The position numbers were made by a program, and so were the translations under genes. A stretch of DNA of 64,000 nucleotides from Exserohilum rostratum (lineage: Eukaryota > Ascomycota > Dothideomycetes > Pleosporales > Pleosporaceae): positions 434,001-498,000 of the forward strand of contig CP111162.1 of assembly GCA_026367775.1 (NCBI GenBank). Direction: 5' to 3'. Below the pieces are notes generated by a model. It did no database searches, was not told the DNA's origin, and saw only the letters and a program-made list of their open reading frames with translations. Positions 31,882-42,601 of this stretch are shown here, one piece after another. Within the stretch, counting starts at the first letter, position 1, and the number at the start of each line of letters is the position of its first letter.

Positions 31882-34449
31882 CTAACCAAACTTCACCCCC
31901 TGCGAAGGATCCCACCTTCCATCTTGTGGCCCGCCAGCAGGTCGAGAATTGCCTGATGCTGCGGGCGCATCACCAAAGCGTATGCCGACTTCTGGTGTCC
32001 ACATGCCCGAGGTGGGTACTATGCTTGCGCGTGTGGGCGTTGGAGCAGTCAAGGGCTCTTCGGCATGTGCACTTGCGCCATAGTTTGGATCTTGCGCATC
32101 GGCCTGCTTCTGCTTTTGTAGCGAGTTTGACGCGGCTTGTTGGAGACCGAGTGAGCTCATTCGAGTAGTGAGGTCGCTACTCTCAGTCAGCATGTGCAGC
32201 GCGCATCGTTGGCAGACCCAACCTACCTTTCTAAATGCGATGCTTCTGACTTGCGGTTGTAGGCAAAAGTGCGAGCCTCATCCCTAAACCGGTTTACAAT
32301 CTTGGCGAGATCATTGTAAAACTTTCGGCCAACATCGAGATTGGAAATGATTTCCTTGTACTTGAAGTACGCATTCTCCAGGTTCTGCAGGGCTTGCTCA
32401 CGCTTCTTGTTAGACTGGTCTCCGCGACGAGCCATCAAAAAGGCGGCGTTTGCGTCCTGTAGCCGCTTGATGGCTTCGGCTTGTTCTTGCTCTTCTTCTT
32501 GCACCATATCTATATCAGCGTCATACATCTGAAGTCGCTTATCGAACAAGCTCTCAAACTGCACAGCCTCGATTGTCTGCATGGGATACTCCCGCTCTAA
32601 GCGAGCGGCTTCGCGCAGCAGCTCCGGATCTAGTTCCTTGTCAGTAACGTAGTCGGCAAGGAGAGACGGGACACCTACTTATGTCATCTTGCTTGGCCTT
32701 TGTCCTCAAGGCCTCAATCTTTCGTCGCCGCCTGCTCTCAAGTCGGCTGACCTCGTTGAAACAACCGCGTAACTTGCCAGCTTCGCGTTCTACCTCTCCG
32801 GTAATCGCAGGCTTCCGACCACTGGGTACGTAGTTTTCCAGCTCGTCATCTGGTCCACTAAGCAGCTTGATAAAGTACTCATTCTCCTTCAGCTTCGTCT
32901 TTACAATATTGTCACTATTTGTTGCAGCCTTGAAGTAGCCGTCAATCTCGCCAATCTGAGCATACAGTTTCGGCGCAGCTTGCTCAGCGGTTGGTCGGGT
33001 CCATTGCTGAGTGCCAAATTTCCGACGGGCATTCTCGTCCTCTGCCGCTTCTGAACGCAAAATGTCGACACCTTCCTGGTAAATGGCTTGGTCTGTGTAC
33101 ATGACCTTCTTGGTGTCTTCCATCGAACGCAGTAGGCGGTTGATGCCGTCTTGTTGGCGTATTTCGTCAGCGTGAGCGACAAGACCCGGCGGCAAGCCCA
33201 ACGGCTTCTCCAAAGCTTGTAGCGAACCCGGCAGGTTCAAGCTGCGGAGCACCTCATGGACCTGACCAGTCAGAGCTTCCAGTTTCTCGACAATCTGACC
33301 ATTGACCATCCTATCACGGCGGTCAACATAGATGCTCGCCGCCAGATGCACCGAGTATGGTACCAGCTTGGAAAAGAGTGCAGGCCCAAGCTCGCCGTGT
33401 TCTCCCAGCATCGAGTTGGACTCGGCAATCTCCTTTGGGACTCTTGCTACTACCATATTTGCTCTGTCGAGAATCTTGAGTTCTGCCTTGGGCGGGACTG
33501 GCAACAGGTAGATCATGTCGTTGTCCTTTTCAGCACGCTTGAGATCTTCGGTGATGCGGTTCTTCAAGCCGTTCAGGTCAGCAAGCACGACTTTGTTGAT
33601 ATACCGCTGTTCCTTGAGAGCCTCGTTGACGCACGTCAGACTGTCACGTAGTCTCGCAACTTCTTCGCCATACTTGCGCTTCTCGAGTGAATCGCAGGCT
33701 GCGCGGTATTGGGCAGCAGCAGCAAAATGATGGTGCTTCGCCGTCATGTGATGTATCCACTCGCTGCTAATTGCATCGGATTGTATGCCTGCATCGCTCG
33801 CTTCGTTGTATAGGTCCGACACGCGGGCGGCGAGTTTTGCAATCGTCGCATCCTTCAACCCGTCCTTGACAGCCTTCTGCCAGAAGCACTCCTGAGCTTG
33901 CGCCAGCAAAAGTTTCTCCAAGCACTCGAGTGTCATGAGATCCATGTCTTCGGGCGGCTCTGTCCGCAGCTCCGGCAATATATTGTTTCGCAGATGGGAC
34001 AAGACGCCGGCGCCAAGACAAAAGTTGTTGGCAGCCGCTTTCAGCCCGTCAGGTGTGCTCCGGTTGGACGACATTGCCAGCTGCGAGTACATGGCGGCGA
34101 GGTTGAACATGATGTTTGCGAGCTCGAAGCGGATATTGTTGCGCGATGCCGGGCGGCTCGTGTTGTATCCCAGGGCAGGATACCAGGGGAACTCGACGCC
34201 AATGTCGATGGGGAACTTGCCGCTCAGCCATATCAGCTGGGCAGCGTACTGCTGCAGCTTGGGGATATTGCTCGGGTGGGGCTCTTGGGCGTGGACGGCG
34301 ACGGAGCGGAGCCTCTCAATCGTCTCGAGGTCCTTGGTGAACATGTCCGGGTGCTGGTCATATTTGGACGAGATGTACTGCTTGATGGCGTCGGTCAGGT
34401 TGACCGAGTGCGAGCGCCGGAAAGGCAGGAAGAGGATGTTGCTGGCCAT
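31882..34449 (-). CDS. palA: Ambient-pH signalling protein PalA / RIM20 (Bro1/ALIX family)
   Basis: Three exons on the minus strand: 34449-32679, 32629-32227 and 32176-31882; 822 aa. The start MASNILFLPFRRSHSVNL matches the PalA N-terminus; an upstream in-frame ATG at 34506 adds a Pro-rich stretch not typical of the family. Residues ~1-360 form the Bro1 domain, which binds ESCRT-III Snf7/Vps32. Residues ~370-710 form the helical V domain, which binds YPx(L/I) motifs in the PacC/Rim101 factor (for example YLLPVPPKAELKILDRANMV and SNLDVGRKFYNDLAKIVNRF). The first exon joins via ...CTAG to give QDDINPELLREAARLE. For exon 3, TAG is preferred, but AG three bases upstream is equally in frame. The C-terminus carries two W-x-P-x2-G-(I/V)-(R/K)-FG copies (MWTPEVGIRFG, RWDPSQGVKFG). 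PalA links endosomal ESCRT to proteolytic activation of PacC. Confidence 0.93.
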
Positions 34450-35368
34450 TTGGTCAGCAAGGCGACAGAGGTGCAGTGGTGGTGGTGTTGGGTTGGGGGA
34501 GCTCACGCAGCCATGGCGCCAGAAAATAACAAATGTTTTGTTGGTATGGCCTGGCGGAGCTTCCCAGTGCTAGCAAGACGTCACCGCCCGCCGCGCAGCA
34601 CCAAAGGCCCGGCTGGGCTGCGGTGCTTGCTGGCATGCGAGCGAGCGAGGCTGCCCCGCGCTAGCCAACGTGGGGGGGAAGCCCAGTCTCAGGGTTCAGC
34701 ATCCAGGTACAGGAACCAGATCAGCACGCGACAAGACCAGCCAGCATGAGGAAATCAAATGCCATGTCTGCAGCCCGAGGGGCGGCCTTGCAGTGCGCGC
34801 CTGCATATGTATGTATGTATGTATGTACGTAGGTACATAATGCACGTGTGTGGGCTGCCCTCTTTTCTCCGTCTCCCAAGCCCGACGACGATCAGCTTGA
34901 TACATCGATAGTATGTACTAGCAACCCTACTAGGGACACGGTGTTCTTTGTTCAGACAGACGCGCAATTAAGTAGAGGCAAATGATACCCAGGACCTTTC
35001 CGTGAGCAAGTTTCGCGCCACTAGGTTGTCCGGGCTTCAACCCTAGCATGAAAAGCGAGCCAGCCTGAAGCGCGGCGGGTTCCACCTGCGGGACTGTCAG
35101 GCCAAATGGACAATATGTCAGCGGGGCACCGACATGCTCCATGCCAATCTAGCCGTATTACAACACCATCTTGAAACTTGCGCATCTTTTGCTGTCCAGT
35201 TGGTCCGCTAGCGACTCGTATATATATATCGGGCGCGGTCCCTTTTGCTGCCAGCATCCAACCGCATTCCCCCCACCACTGCAAAAGCCCCACGACCCGC
35301 ATCCAACCTCGAAACCACCGCCACAAACACACACACACGTCTTCACATTCACACCTACATCCTACAAA
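34450..35368. promoter_or_regulatory. Divergent palA-ATX1 intergenic region
   Basis: Contains the palA leader, an ATGT microsatellite at 34807-34826 and the ATX1 promoter. A TATATATATAT stretch at ~35219-35229 lies about 140 bp before the ATX1 start. A CA-rich leader (ACACACACAC near 35325) precedes the ATG. No further gene is visible. Confidence 0.45.
34807..34826. repeat. (ATGT)5 microsatellite
   Basis: Five perfect ATGT units followed by an imperfect ACGT unit. Confidence 0.8.
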
Positions 35369-35672
35369 ATGACCCACACATACAAGTTCAACGTTGCCAT
35401 GAGCTGCGGCGGCTGCTCTGGCGCCATCGAGCGTGTGCTCAAGAAGCTCGAGGGTGAGTGCCCCATGGCGCACTGCGCGCTACTGATTGCGCCATATCCC
35501 AGCGTCTAACATGTCGCCAGGTGTCGAGTCGTACAACGTCTCTCTCGAAACCCAAACAGCTGAAATCACTGCTGCCGACTCGCTCGACTACGAGACCGTC
35601 CTCGAGAAGATCAAGAAGACTGGCAAGACTGTCAAGTCTGGTGAGGCCGACGGCGAGCCCAGGGACATCTAG
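35369..35672 (+). CDS. ATX1: Copper metallochaperone ATX1
   Basis: Two exons, 35369-35453 and 35521-35672; 67-nt intron (GTGAGT...CGCCAG); 78 aa, the usual size. The HMA fold is complete: beta-1 THTYKFNVAM, the Cu(I)-binding MxCxxC motif as MSCGGC (Cys13, Cys16), the helix SGAIERVLKKLEG, then VESYNVSLETQTAEITA. The second helix ends with KKTGKTV, where a conserved Lys neutralises the thiolates in Atx1. In yeast Atx1 carries Cu(I) from uptake to the trans-Golgi ATPase Ccc2, feeding multicopper oxidases. It is cytosolic, with no targeting signal. The AT-rich TATA-like stretch upstream suggests a conventional promoter. Confidence 0.95.
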
Positions 35673-36912
35673 GGCGGTGCATGCGCTGTGTATAGTCAAC
35701 GGCTTTTTAGAATCTTGTTTTGTTCGGACTTGTTTCGTTTATGTTTTTCTGGCCATTATGCGGTGGACATTACGGTCGTGTTTGTGAGCAGCCTTCTTGC
35801 TGCTGTGCTGCTGCAACCCTCTATATACCTGAGGCGGCGTATAGATATGACGGCTAAATAAAGGATACCCGCACCGCACAATGAACTCCCCACAATGACT
35901 TTGCAAAGTGCGACCGAGACATTGCATCACGTCTGCAAGCAACTGTGGCCGTATCCGCCGTATTGCAGGTCGGCTATTAATAATCGTCGTCGAGGGCCCA
36001 GCGGCGTCTCGGAGTTCCACCAGATTGCGCCTGCCCCAAGCGGCGCGCTGAGGTCACATGGCACGAGTTGAAGCCGGGTCGCCGTTCCTTCAGAGGAGCC
36101 ACCGCCGCAGCTTGACTCGCCCATGACCGCGCCCATTGCTCTCCTGGGCGCAGTCTTTCTTACCATGCGTTTTGTCCCACGACACCTGACCAGCAAAACC
36201 TGGCTCTTCAATTGCTAGGCGTTCCGCCGGGCCTCTTAGCCCTCATCTTGATACTACCCATGTCCGACTCTTTCCTAACCTCTCATCTCAGCCACCGTCT
36301 AATCAGGTTTGAGCTGTCTGGCTGTCCCAAAGGGGTCACCTACAGTTTGGCGCTGCTGCTGCTGGTGCCGTCTACCGAAAGCCATGGTCCATTGACAAGA
36401 ACGCAAAAGTCGGTGCCTAATGGCCTGAGGCTGTTGACGTTGCAGCATGCGTAGAGACGGCAGGTAGGCAACTACAATGTGCACCGTTTGTCGCAAAACG
36501 ACAATACGCTCAAGAACGGCATAACATATCGGACTTGAAAGAATACCATATGACTGTTACTGCAAATCCAACTACATCATGCAACGGGCAGGGTCGGAGA
36601 CAATCGGTTCGCGAGCGGGCCCTAACCGGAAAATCAGCAAGCTTCCCAGGGGCTGAGCCGCATGCTACTCATCCATGCAGATCCTCAGTATAGCGCAAAC
36701 GCACTGTGTAAGCGCGGGACATGTATCCATATGACGCTACCCGTCGGGGTCAGTGATGCAACATGGCTGACTGCCTGAGTCTCGTATAAAGCTCGTCCTG
36801 AGGCCGCAACGTAGAGTCATCATCCACGTCAAGCCCTAGTTCAACAGCATCTATTCTAGTCGAAGCCATATCAAGCTCTTTTTTTCTTCTCTACATTTTT
36901 TTTATATACCCA
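35673..36912. other. Intergenic region between ATX1 and the DJ-1-like gene
   Basis: Contains the ATX1 3' region, with AATAAA at 35857-35862, and about 1 kb without a recognisable gene. The leader of the next gene is T-rich with TATATA just before its ATG. Confidence 0.5.
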
Positions 36913-38016
36913 ATGGCGTCCCCCTCAAGCAACTCTGTAGCCTTTCCAAGCCAGGCGGACCTCTTCTACTTTTGCACCACAGCATCGACGTCAGAAGAAA
37001 ACCTCGACGTGCACTATGCACTTCCCTCGAGGTCCTCGCTACGCATCGGAGTCATCATCTCGGGCAACATCCAAGTCCAACTCCTCGACCTCGCCGCCGT
37101 CGATCTTATCGCCATGATTGCCAAAAACAGAGTCAGCAAGCTGAACCCCACGGCAGCCGCCCTCGACCAAGCCGTGGACGAAGTCGACATTCGATATGTC
37201 AGTGTGACTGGAGAAGGCAGTTTCCCTGTCACGGCTGGCTCGCGAATGCCGGTGACGGTGAGCTAAAGCTTCGAATTTTGCGTCCCGTATATCGAGTAAC
37301 ACCGAACGACACCGATATCCACCACCCATCCGTCCATTTTCGTCCCTCCCCTCCTTCTAGTACTAGAAAGCCCACTTCTCCTGGCCAAGAAGAGCCAACT
37401 TTTTGGTCGCGCCGGATTCGCCTGGTCTTGGCTGCCTTTCTTTTCAAACGAAAAAAGACTAGTCAGTCAAATCTCTAACAGCAGTCTGGCGAAAGGAGAT
37501 AAAGGTTAACACGCACCCCTCTGTTTCCCACTCCTCCTATATCCATTTCATATCAACCATGTAACTGACTTTTTTCCACCGCAGAACTCCTTCGCAAACT
37601 CACCCCAATACGACATCATCCTGATCCCAGGCTCCTTCTCCCCAGGCACCCCTTTACCCGCCGCCGCCTCCTCCTTCCTAACCTCTCAATGCCTAAATCC
37701 CCACTTGATCGCCATCATGAGCATCAGCTCTGGAATCGCCCATCTAGTCCAAGCAGGCAGTCTGCACGGCACCCGGGCTGCAGCTCCACGCTCAATGCTA
37801 CCAGCGCTGCAGCAGCACTACCCAGAGACGCACTGGCAATATGCCCCGTGGGCGCGCCACGGCAAAGTCTGGACGAGTAGCTCGGCTGTCTCGGCGCTGG
37901 AAATGGTGGCGGATTGGATGAGAGAGTATTTTTGGGATCGCAGTGAGGCGGTTGAGTGTGTCATGAGTGCGGCGGGCATGGCCTCGCTGCATGACTATGA
38001 TCATTGTGATTACTGA
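36913..38016 (+). CDS. DJ-1/PfpI-family (isonitrile hydratase-like) protein lacking the nucleophile cysteine
   Basis: Two exons, 36913-37257 and 37585-38016; 258 aa. The intron is long for this genome (327 nt, GTGAGC...CCGCAG, phase 0), but the join restores the fold: VTAGSRMPVT then NSFANSPQYDIILIPG. Family features are the N-terminal strand and helix IQVQLLDLAAVDLIAMI, the central strand above, the nucleophile elbow, and the C-terminal KVWTSSSAVSALEMVADWM. The elbow reads SISSGIAHLVQAG, where active members have S-V-C-T-G, so the cysteine at about residue 163 is a serine. Cys-dependent hydratase or glyoxalase chemistry is therefore doubtful. It may be a regulatory or binding relative, or a Ser-based enzyme. 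The last residues (HDYDHCDY) are unusual and Asp/His-rich. Confidence 0.8.
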
Positions 38017-38827
38017 TCGTTTTTGACTATGGTTCAATCTTCTTCTTTTTTCTTCTCCTTTTCGATTCTTTCGTTGCGTTTTCCGGACTACTCTTCACTC
38101 CTTATACAAAACTATACCCAAAATTTCCTTTGTTTTGTTTTCTGAGGGTATTGGTAAAGGAGTTATTCTGTTACTACGCTTTTGTAGACTGTTTTTTTTT
38201 CAAAGCCTGGACAGGTCGTTTTGTATCTTTTACCTCCGGCTCGTTGGATTGTAGCGTCGGATGTTTCCCCTCGACAGCTCTCCAAAAGATAGATGTACAT
38301 CAAATGTAACATTAGCTTTCTAGTCAAGTTGAATATACTACCTTTCTGTTATTGTATCGAAATAGATATGTCATATGTATATTTCTAAGTACAGGAACAT
38401 AGATCCCTATATATACATGCATAATAGATAGCAAGACTCCTGTGATTCCTTCCAGACAAACCTCGGCCGTGCATACAAAAGGAAAGGAAGTAAGGAAAAG
38501 AGAGAAAGAAAGGGATAAGAAGTAGAGTATAGTTGAGTTCCCAGATCACGACATGTGTCTGAGCATAACCACTCATGTCCCTACTGACTCCGCCTGCTGC
38601 CGTTTCTCGTCACGCCAGACCCGCAGCTGTATTCGTGTAGGAAAGTATGAAGAAAAAGACAAAGAAACGAGAGAAAAGGAGAGCATTCAGAAATCCTTGA
38701 AGAACATAGAAATATAATTGACAAAAGAAAACACTTGACAGGAAAAAGACTCGGTAGGAGAAAAGAGTTGATATGAGAAAGAAAAAAAAAAAAGGAAAGA
38801 CTCGCTGCCGCACCATAAACAAAAAGT
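38017..38827. other. Convergent 3' region
   Basis: AT-rich, with long A/G-rich stretches (38470-38530, 38640-38800) just downstream of the minus-strand gene. No gene is supported. Confidence 0.5.
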
Positions 38828-41800
38828 CTAACCGAACGATCGCATAAACTTCAGATGCCTGGCACGATCCTCGTGTCTCCTCCTCCTCTTCTCCCGCTGT
38901 GTGTCCCGCATGGAATCAGCACTAAAGCGCGACTGTAAGTCGTCTGTAACAGGGGAAAGCAAAGTCTTGTTGTCTTTTGGAGGAGGCACAGGAGGCGCTG
39001 GAGTAGGTGGCAGAAGACGTTCGTGTGTCGTGCTGGTGCTGTCAAGGCTTTGGTACGAGCACAAAGAGGATGGCGGGGTAGTAATAGCAGTGGTGGCTGT
39101 GCTGGTGCTGGTACTGGTGTTGGTCATGGTGGGAGATGCAGATTCCTCTGCGGTGCTTGTGGTGATGGCGTGATAGTGAGTTGTCAAGTCATCGGGTTCA
39201 ATGTCAGGCGGAAGTGGAGGTAGTAGAGCCATTGTGTCTTCTTCGTCCGAGGTTCCATTAACGTCTTGTTCATGGGTGATTTGGCTTAGGACGTCGTCAT
39301 ACTCGAACGGCGTGTGTTTTGTTTCAGTAGAAAAGTCACTATCAAGTGCATCGTCTGACGGCCAGTGACACAAATATTCTGGAGATGGATCCAAAGAGTG
39401 TACTTCCTCTTCGTCACGTGGTATGTACAGAAAGCCGTAGCGGTCAGGACGTTGGGGAAATTGTGTCAGGAGCCTGCCAGGTGCGTGATTAGACGTGGCA
39501 TTAAGCCGATCCGATGTATTGATTGGACGGGAGAACGAGGCACCTTCGACAACGGGAATTGATATCTCAGGAGTTGGAGAACGCGCATAGGGCCCAGTTC
39601 TGGAATAGCTTGCTTGTTGGGTTTGTATCGAATTCGCCGATTCAGATCTCATAGTATCAACGCTGAATGCGGGTGTATCTATACGGTTCGTCGAGAGAGA
39701 TTCGGTTGTTGAATAGTCGTCTAGTGCCGACTCGGAAGCACGTATCTCTTCCAGAAGACTCTCCACTTTCCCTGATTCATCGTTGTTGTCGTCTTTGCTC
39801 GCCCGACTACTTCCTGAAACCGTCTTTCTTGCATCCATTGGGCATGAACGAGGCCACCCGTTACTGTCAGCACCCATACCAATCTGTGTCTGCTCACGCT
39901 TCTTGAAACCCTTTCGTACATGACGCTTCGAGCTACTCTTGTATTTGCGCGATAGTTTTTCCAACGCATTTTGAAAGGACTTTTTGAAGCCGGATGATGG
40001 GGTAGATTCCGATGTCGATACAACAGACGGATAGCCAATCGATTCATGACCAGGTTTCATTTTCTGTGGATACTGAGCAGAGACTGGGATGGGGCCATAA
40101 CGAGGTATATATAGCGATGGATTAGGCGAGGTTTTGGGAGAATGATGCTCTGGAGCTGCTCTAGGCTTCAACTCAAGGGGCCTATCTGGTACTCGTGGCC
40201 GCATTGCACCTGCGCTGCCCTTGTGAATCACAGCAGTACTTTGATCATACTTTTGCTTTTTTGATGCTTGCTGGGGGTTGGTATCCTCATGCGTTTCCTC
40301 ATGGCATTGTTGAGCTTCTGCACATTGTACCTCGTGGTTATGTTGACAGGACACCCCCGATCCTTGTGAAACAATGTGTTTAATGTCTGCCGTACCAGCT
40401 GATATTATAGAAAGAGCTGAACTTGTCCCTTCGCTTGAGCAGTTGGATAGACAATCCTCGGATTGTTTATGTCGTACACTTGGTAGAGGACTATCTTTTG
40501 AACACCTCTTCTCAGCTCTTGAGGCGTTTCTTTGGTTGTATGTGGCAGTGTTGATGAAGTCCTGATGAACAATTTCATGGATGTCGGCTAATTCTGGTGT
40601 TTCCATGCGCTCATTAGAATCCCATGTTTTGCTTCTTGTAGTACCAATAGCAGAAGGTTCATCCAGTGTTTTCTCTGGTTCTCTCAGGTTTGGTGTAGAA
40701 CGGGCTGCAGAAATCTGCGAACGTATACTAGGTGAGGCTCGGCTATGACTGTGGGACCTCCCTGCATGCATAACCATGGGTCTATCGCGCGCAACATCAT
40801 TGTGGTCGTCAATTTGCTGCAGCGGAATCGGAGCCGGTCCTTGATTGGACACCTGCGTAGCAGCTGCTTTCCAAAACGGCCTAAAGTTGCTCTGACTAGC
40901 ACCACGTGGGCGTCCTGGAGAAGACATGTTCTCGAAACCCGAGAAACTCTGTTCCTTCCTGACTCGCTGCGGGCTTTGCGGAGAAGGGAGCGGCACCACA
41001 GCGCAGTAATCATGTGTGTTTGAGGGGAGGTAGTTCCCATAAGCGTCCCTCCCATTGTTCAATGGAGAGAAGGGGCCCGTCGAATGAGTCAAGGGACTCG
41101 TTGGCGGAGTGTACTCGCGATTGCCGGTCGTTGGGGACATGGGTGGAAAGAGTGACAGAGCGACATGTCTGGAAGGGAAGGGACTGTCAGAGTCTCGCTC
41201 CACAAAGTCGGCCGCGGGTAAAAAATGGCCTTGTGATTCTTGTGCAAGCCATTCGGTCACTTTGGTGTCCATTGTTCCGCTGTCGCATTGAGATGATGGT
41301 GCAGAGTCGCTGGAGAGACCCAGCCCGACTGCTTGGGCTTTCGATGTCGCGTCATCGTGCCTTCCTTGTTGAGTCGCGACGCGCCCTGCTACCCTGACAT
41401 GTTCACAACCAACGTTCTTGTAGTCTTCACGATATTCTGCAATGGCCATGTTGCGGTTTTTCACGTGTGGTGTCGATTGCGCAGGAGTCAATGGCTCCAG
41501 AAGCTCACTGGGGAAGCTCACTTTCAACCCAGTCTCGCCAAAAGTATCTTTCTCCCCCTCGTTACTATCTGTCCTTCTCATATGCGAGGTTGCCTTCGAG
41601 AACTGCCGGACAAGCCGGCTCTCCAGGTCTTTCTGCTTTAAGGTTTTCTTTCCCTTGAGAATGCCCCTGCCCAATCCCTGTCGTGTGCCCGCCAGCTCGC
41701 GATCCATTCTCTCACGTAAAGTCTGCGATGCAGGGGATGGCGGCTTGGTAGTCCTAGTGGAGATGTCTGAGGTGATGCCTGACAGTTTCAGCTGATGTGT

Positions 41801-41881
41801 GCAGCCATAACGTAAATTACTACGCATGGGTATGGGAGGTGGGGTCGATGGCGGCTCTGCGGAAGCACTCAGTTGGGCCAT
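38828..41881 (-). CDS. Large, mostly disordered Ser/Thr/Pro-rich protein, function unknown
   Basis: Single open frame of 1017 aa on the minus strand. No recognised domain. The N-terminus has a charged, helix-prone segment (RERMDRELAGTRQGLGRGI and the following LKGKKTLKQKDLESRLV). The middle is Ser/Pro-rich with many SP/TP sites (for example PPMSPTTGNREYTPPTSPL). A basic amphipathic patch (SFQNALEKLSRKYKSSSKR) precedes residue ~690. A run of Ser/Thr repeats (TNTSTSTSTATTAITT) lies near residue 950, then a proline stretch (PPTPAPPVPPPKD). The protein ends with a strongly basic helix (RDTQREKRRRRHEDRARHL) and KFMRSFG. No signal peptide or membrane helix is visible. The many SP/TP sites suggest kinase control; that is inference. 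The 17-bp minisatellite lies upstream of its start. Confidence 0.75.
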   Translation of the reverse strand: MAQLSASAEPPSTPPPIPMRSNLRYGCTHQLKLSGITSDISTRTTKPPSPASQTLRERMDRELAGTRQGLGRGILKGKKTLKQKDLESRLVRQFSKATSHMRRTDSNEGEKDTFGETGLKVSFPSELLEPLTPAQSTPHVKNRNMAIAEYREDYKNVGCEHVRVAGRVATQQGRHDDATSKAQAVGLGLSSDSAPSSQCDSGTMDTKVTEWLAQESQGHFLPAADFVERDSDSPFPSRHVALSLFPPMSPTTGNREYTPPTSPLTHSTGPFSPLNNGRDAYGNYLPSNTHDYCAVVPLPSPQSPQRVRKEQSFSGFENMSSPGRPRGASQSNFRPFWKAAATQVSNQGPAPIPLQQIDDHNDVARDRPMVMHAGRSHSHSRASPSIRSQISAARSTPNLREPEKTLDEPSAIGTTRSKTWDSNERMETPELADIHEIVHQDFINTATYNQRNASRAEKRCSKDSPLPSVRHKQSEDCLSNCSSEGTSSALSIISAGTADIKHIVSQGSGVSCQHNHEVQCAEAQQCHEETHEDTNPQQASKKQKYDQSTAVIHKGSAGAMRPRVPDRPLELKPRAAPEHHSPKTSPNPSLYIPRYGPIPVSAQYPQKMKPGHESIGYPSVVSTSESTPSSGFKKSFQNALEKLSRKYKSSSKRHVRKGFKKREQTQIGMGADSNGWPRSCPMDARKTVSGSSRASKDDNNDESGKVESLLEEIRASESALDDYSTTESLSTNRIDTPAFSVDTMRSESANSIQTQQASYSRTGPYARSPTPEISIPVVEGASFSRPINTSDRLNATSNHAPGRLLTQFPQRPDRYGFLYIPRDEEEVHSLDPSPEYLCHWPSDDALDSDFSTETKHTPFEYDDVLSQITHEQDVNGTSDEEDTMALLPPLPPDIEPDDLTTHYHAITTSTAEESASPTMTNTSTSTSTATTAITTPPSSLCSYQSLDSTSTTHERLLPPTPAPPVPPPKDNKTLLSPVTDDLQSRFSADSMRDTQREKRRRRHEDRARHLKFMRSFG

Positions 41882-42601
41882 GGGGAAGATGCGTCAGCAT
41901 TAACAATTAGGGTAAAATGTAAGCGCTTTCGCAAGGGACGCAACCTTGACAAAGAATTTGAAGTACAAAGTGTGAAGCATAGCCACTTCAGCGAGGGTCG
42001 GCCTGGCTAAGTTTCGGACAGACGGTGAGTGGCCGTGCCGTTTGCCCAAGGCAAGTGCAACTGCAGCATCATTGTTGATTCGCACAAAATCTAGACCAGT
42101 CTAGCACTATTGGTGGTCGTCGTGTATTCAATGTGGATGCAGGTGGTGTTTGCAATGCTGACCGCTGTGTTGGCATGCTTTGTTCAACAGGCCTTGCGTA
42201 AGGGCACCGCCTGTAAATAGCATTCCAGTGACCGCATCGTTATCAATGATTGAACAACAAGTGTCCAACGAGTACCAGTGTCAAGTTCGTACCAGTATCA
42301 AGTGAGGACTAATGTCAAGTAAGGCCCAGTGTCTAATGAGGTCCAGTGTCCGACAAGGTCCAGTGTCCAATGAGTACTAATATCCAACGAGTACCAGTGT
42401 TAAGTGAAAACTAGTGTCAAGCGAATACCAGTGTCAAGTAAGGATCAGTTTCCAATGAGTACCAGCGTCCAAACATGTTGCGGTGTATATACAGGCAAAC
42501 GAACAAACAGAACAGGGATGCTCACTGGGATATCTCCGCCCCTAACGCACTAACCAACGCCCGGTAAATATGCCTATTGATCCGAAAGAAATTCATGCCC
42601 A
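41882..42601. other. Intergenic region carrying a minisatellite
   Basis: Upstream region of the 1017-aa protein gene and 3' region of the NAD+ carrier. It is dominated in the middle by a 17-bp tandem repeat (42263-42466). Confidence 0.6.
42263..42466. repeat. 17-bp minisatellite, 12 degenerate copies
   Basis: Twelve consecutive 17-bp units can be laid out without gaps. The consensus is close to GTCCAATGAGTACCAGT, with variants such as GTCAAGTAAGGCCCAGT and ATCCAACGAGTACCAGT. A broken unit follows from 42467, and a partial unit may precede 42263. Units differ at 2-7 positions, so this is an old or rapidly diverging array. Confidence 0.9.

Noticed and set aside
33898..34749. 283-codon plus-strand open frame antisense to palA
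   Set aside because: It overlaps the Bro1 domain coding strand; the translation is Arg/Leu/Gly-rich and random-looking.
42263..42466. CRISPR-like array
   Set aside because: Units are contiguous 17-bp tandem copies without unique spacers, and this is a eukaryotic genome; it is a minisatellite.
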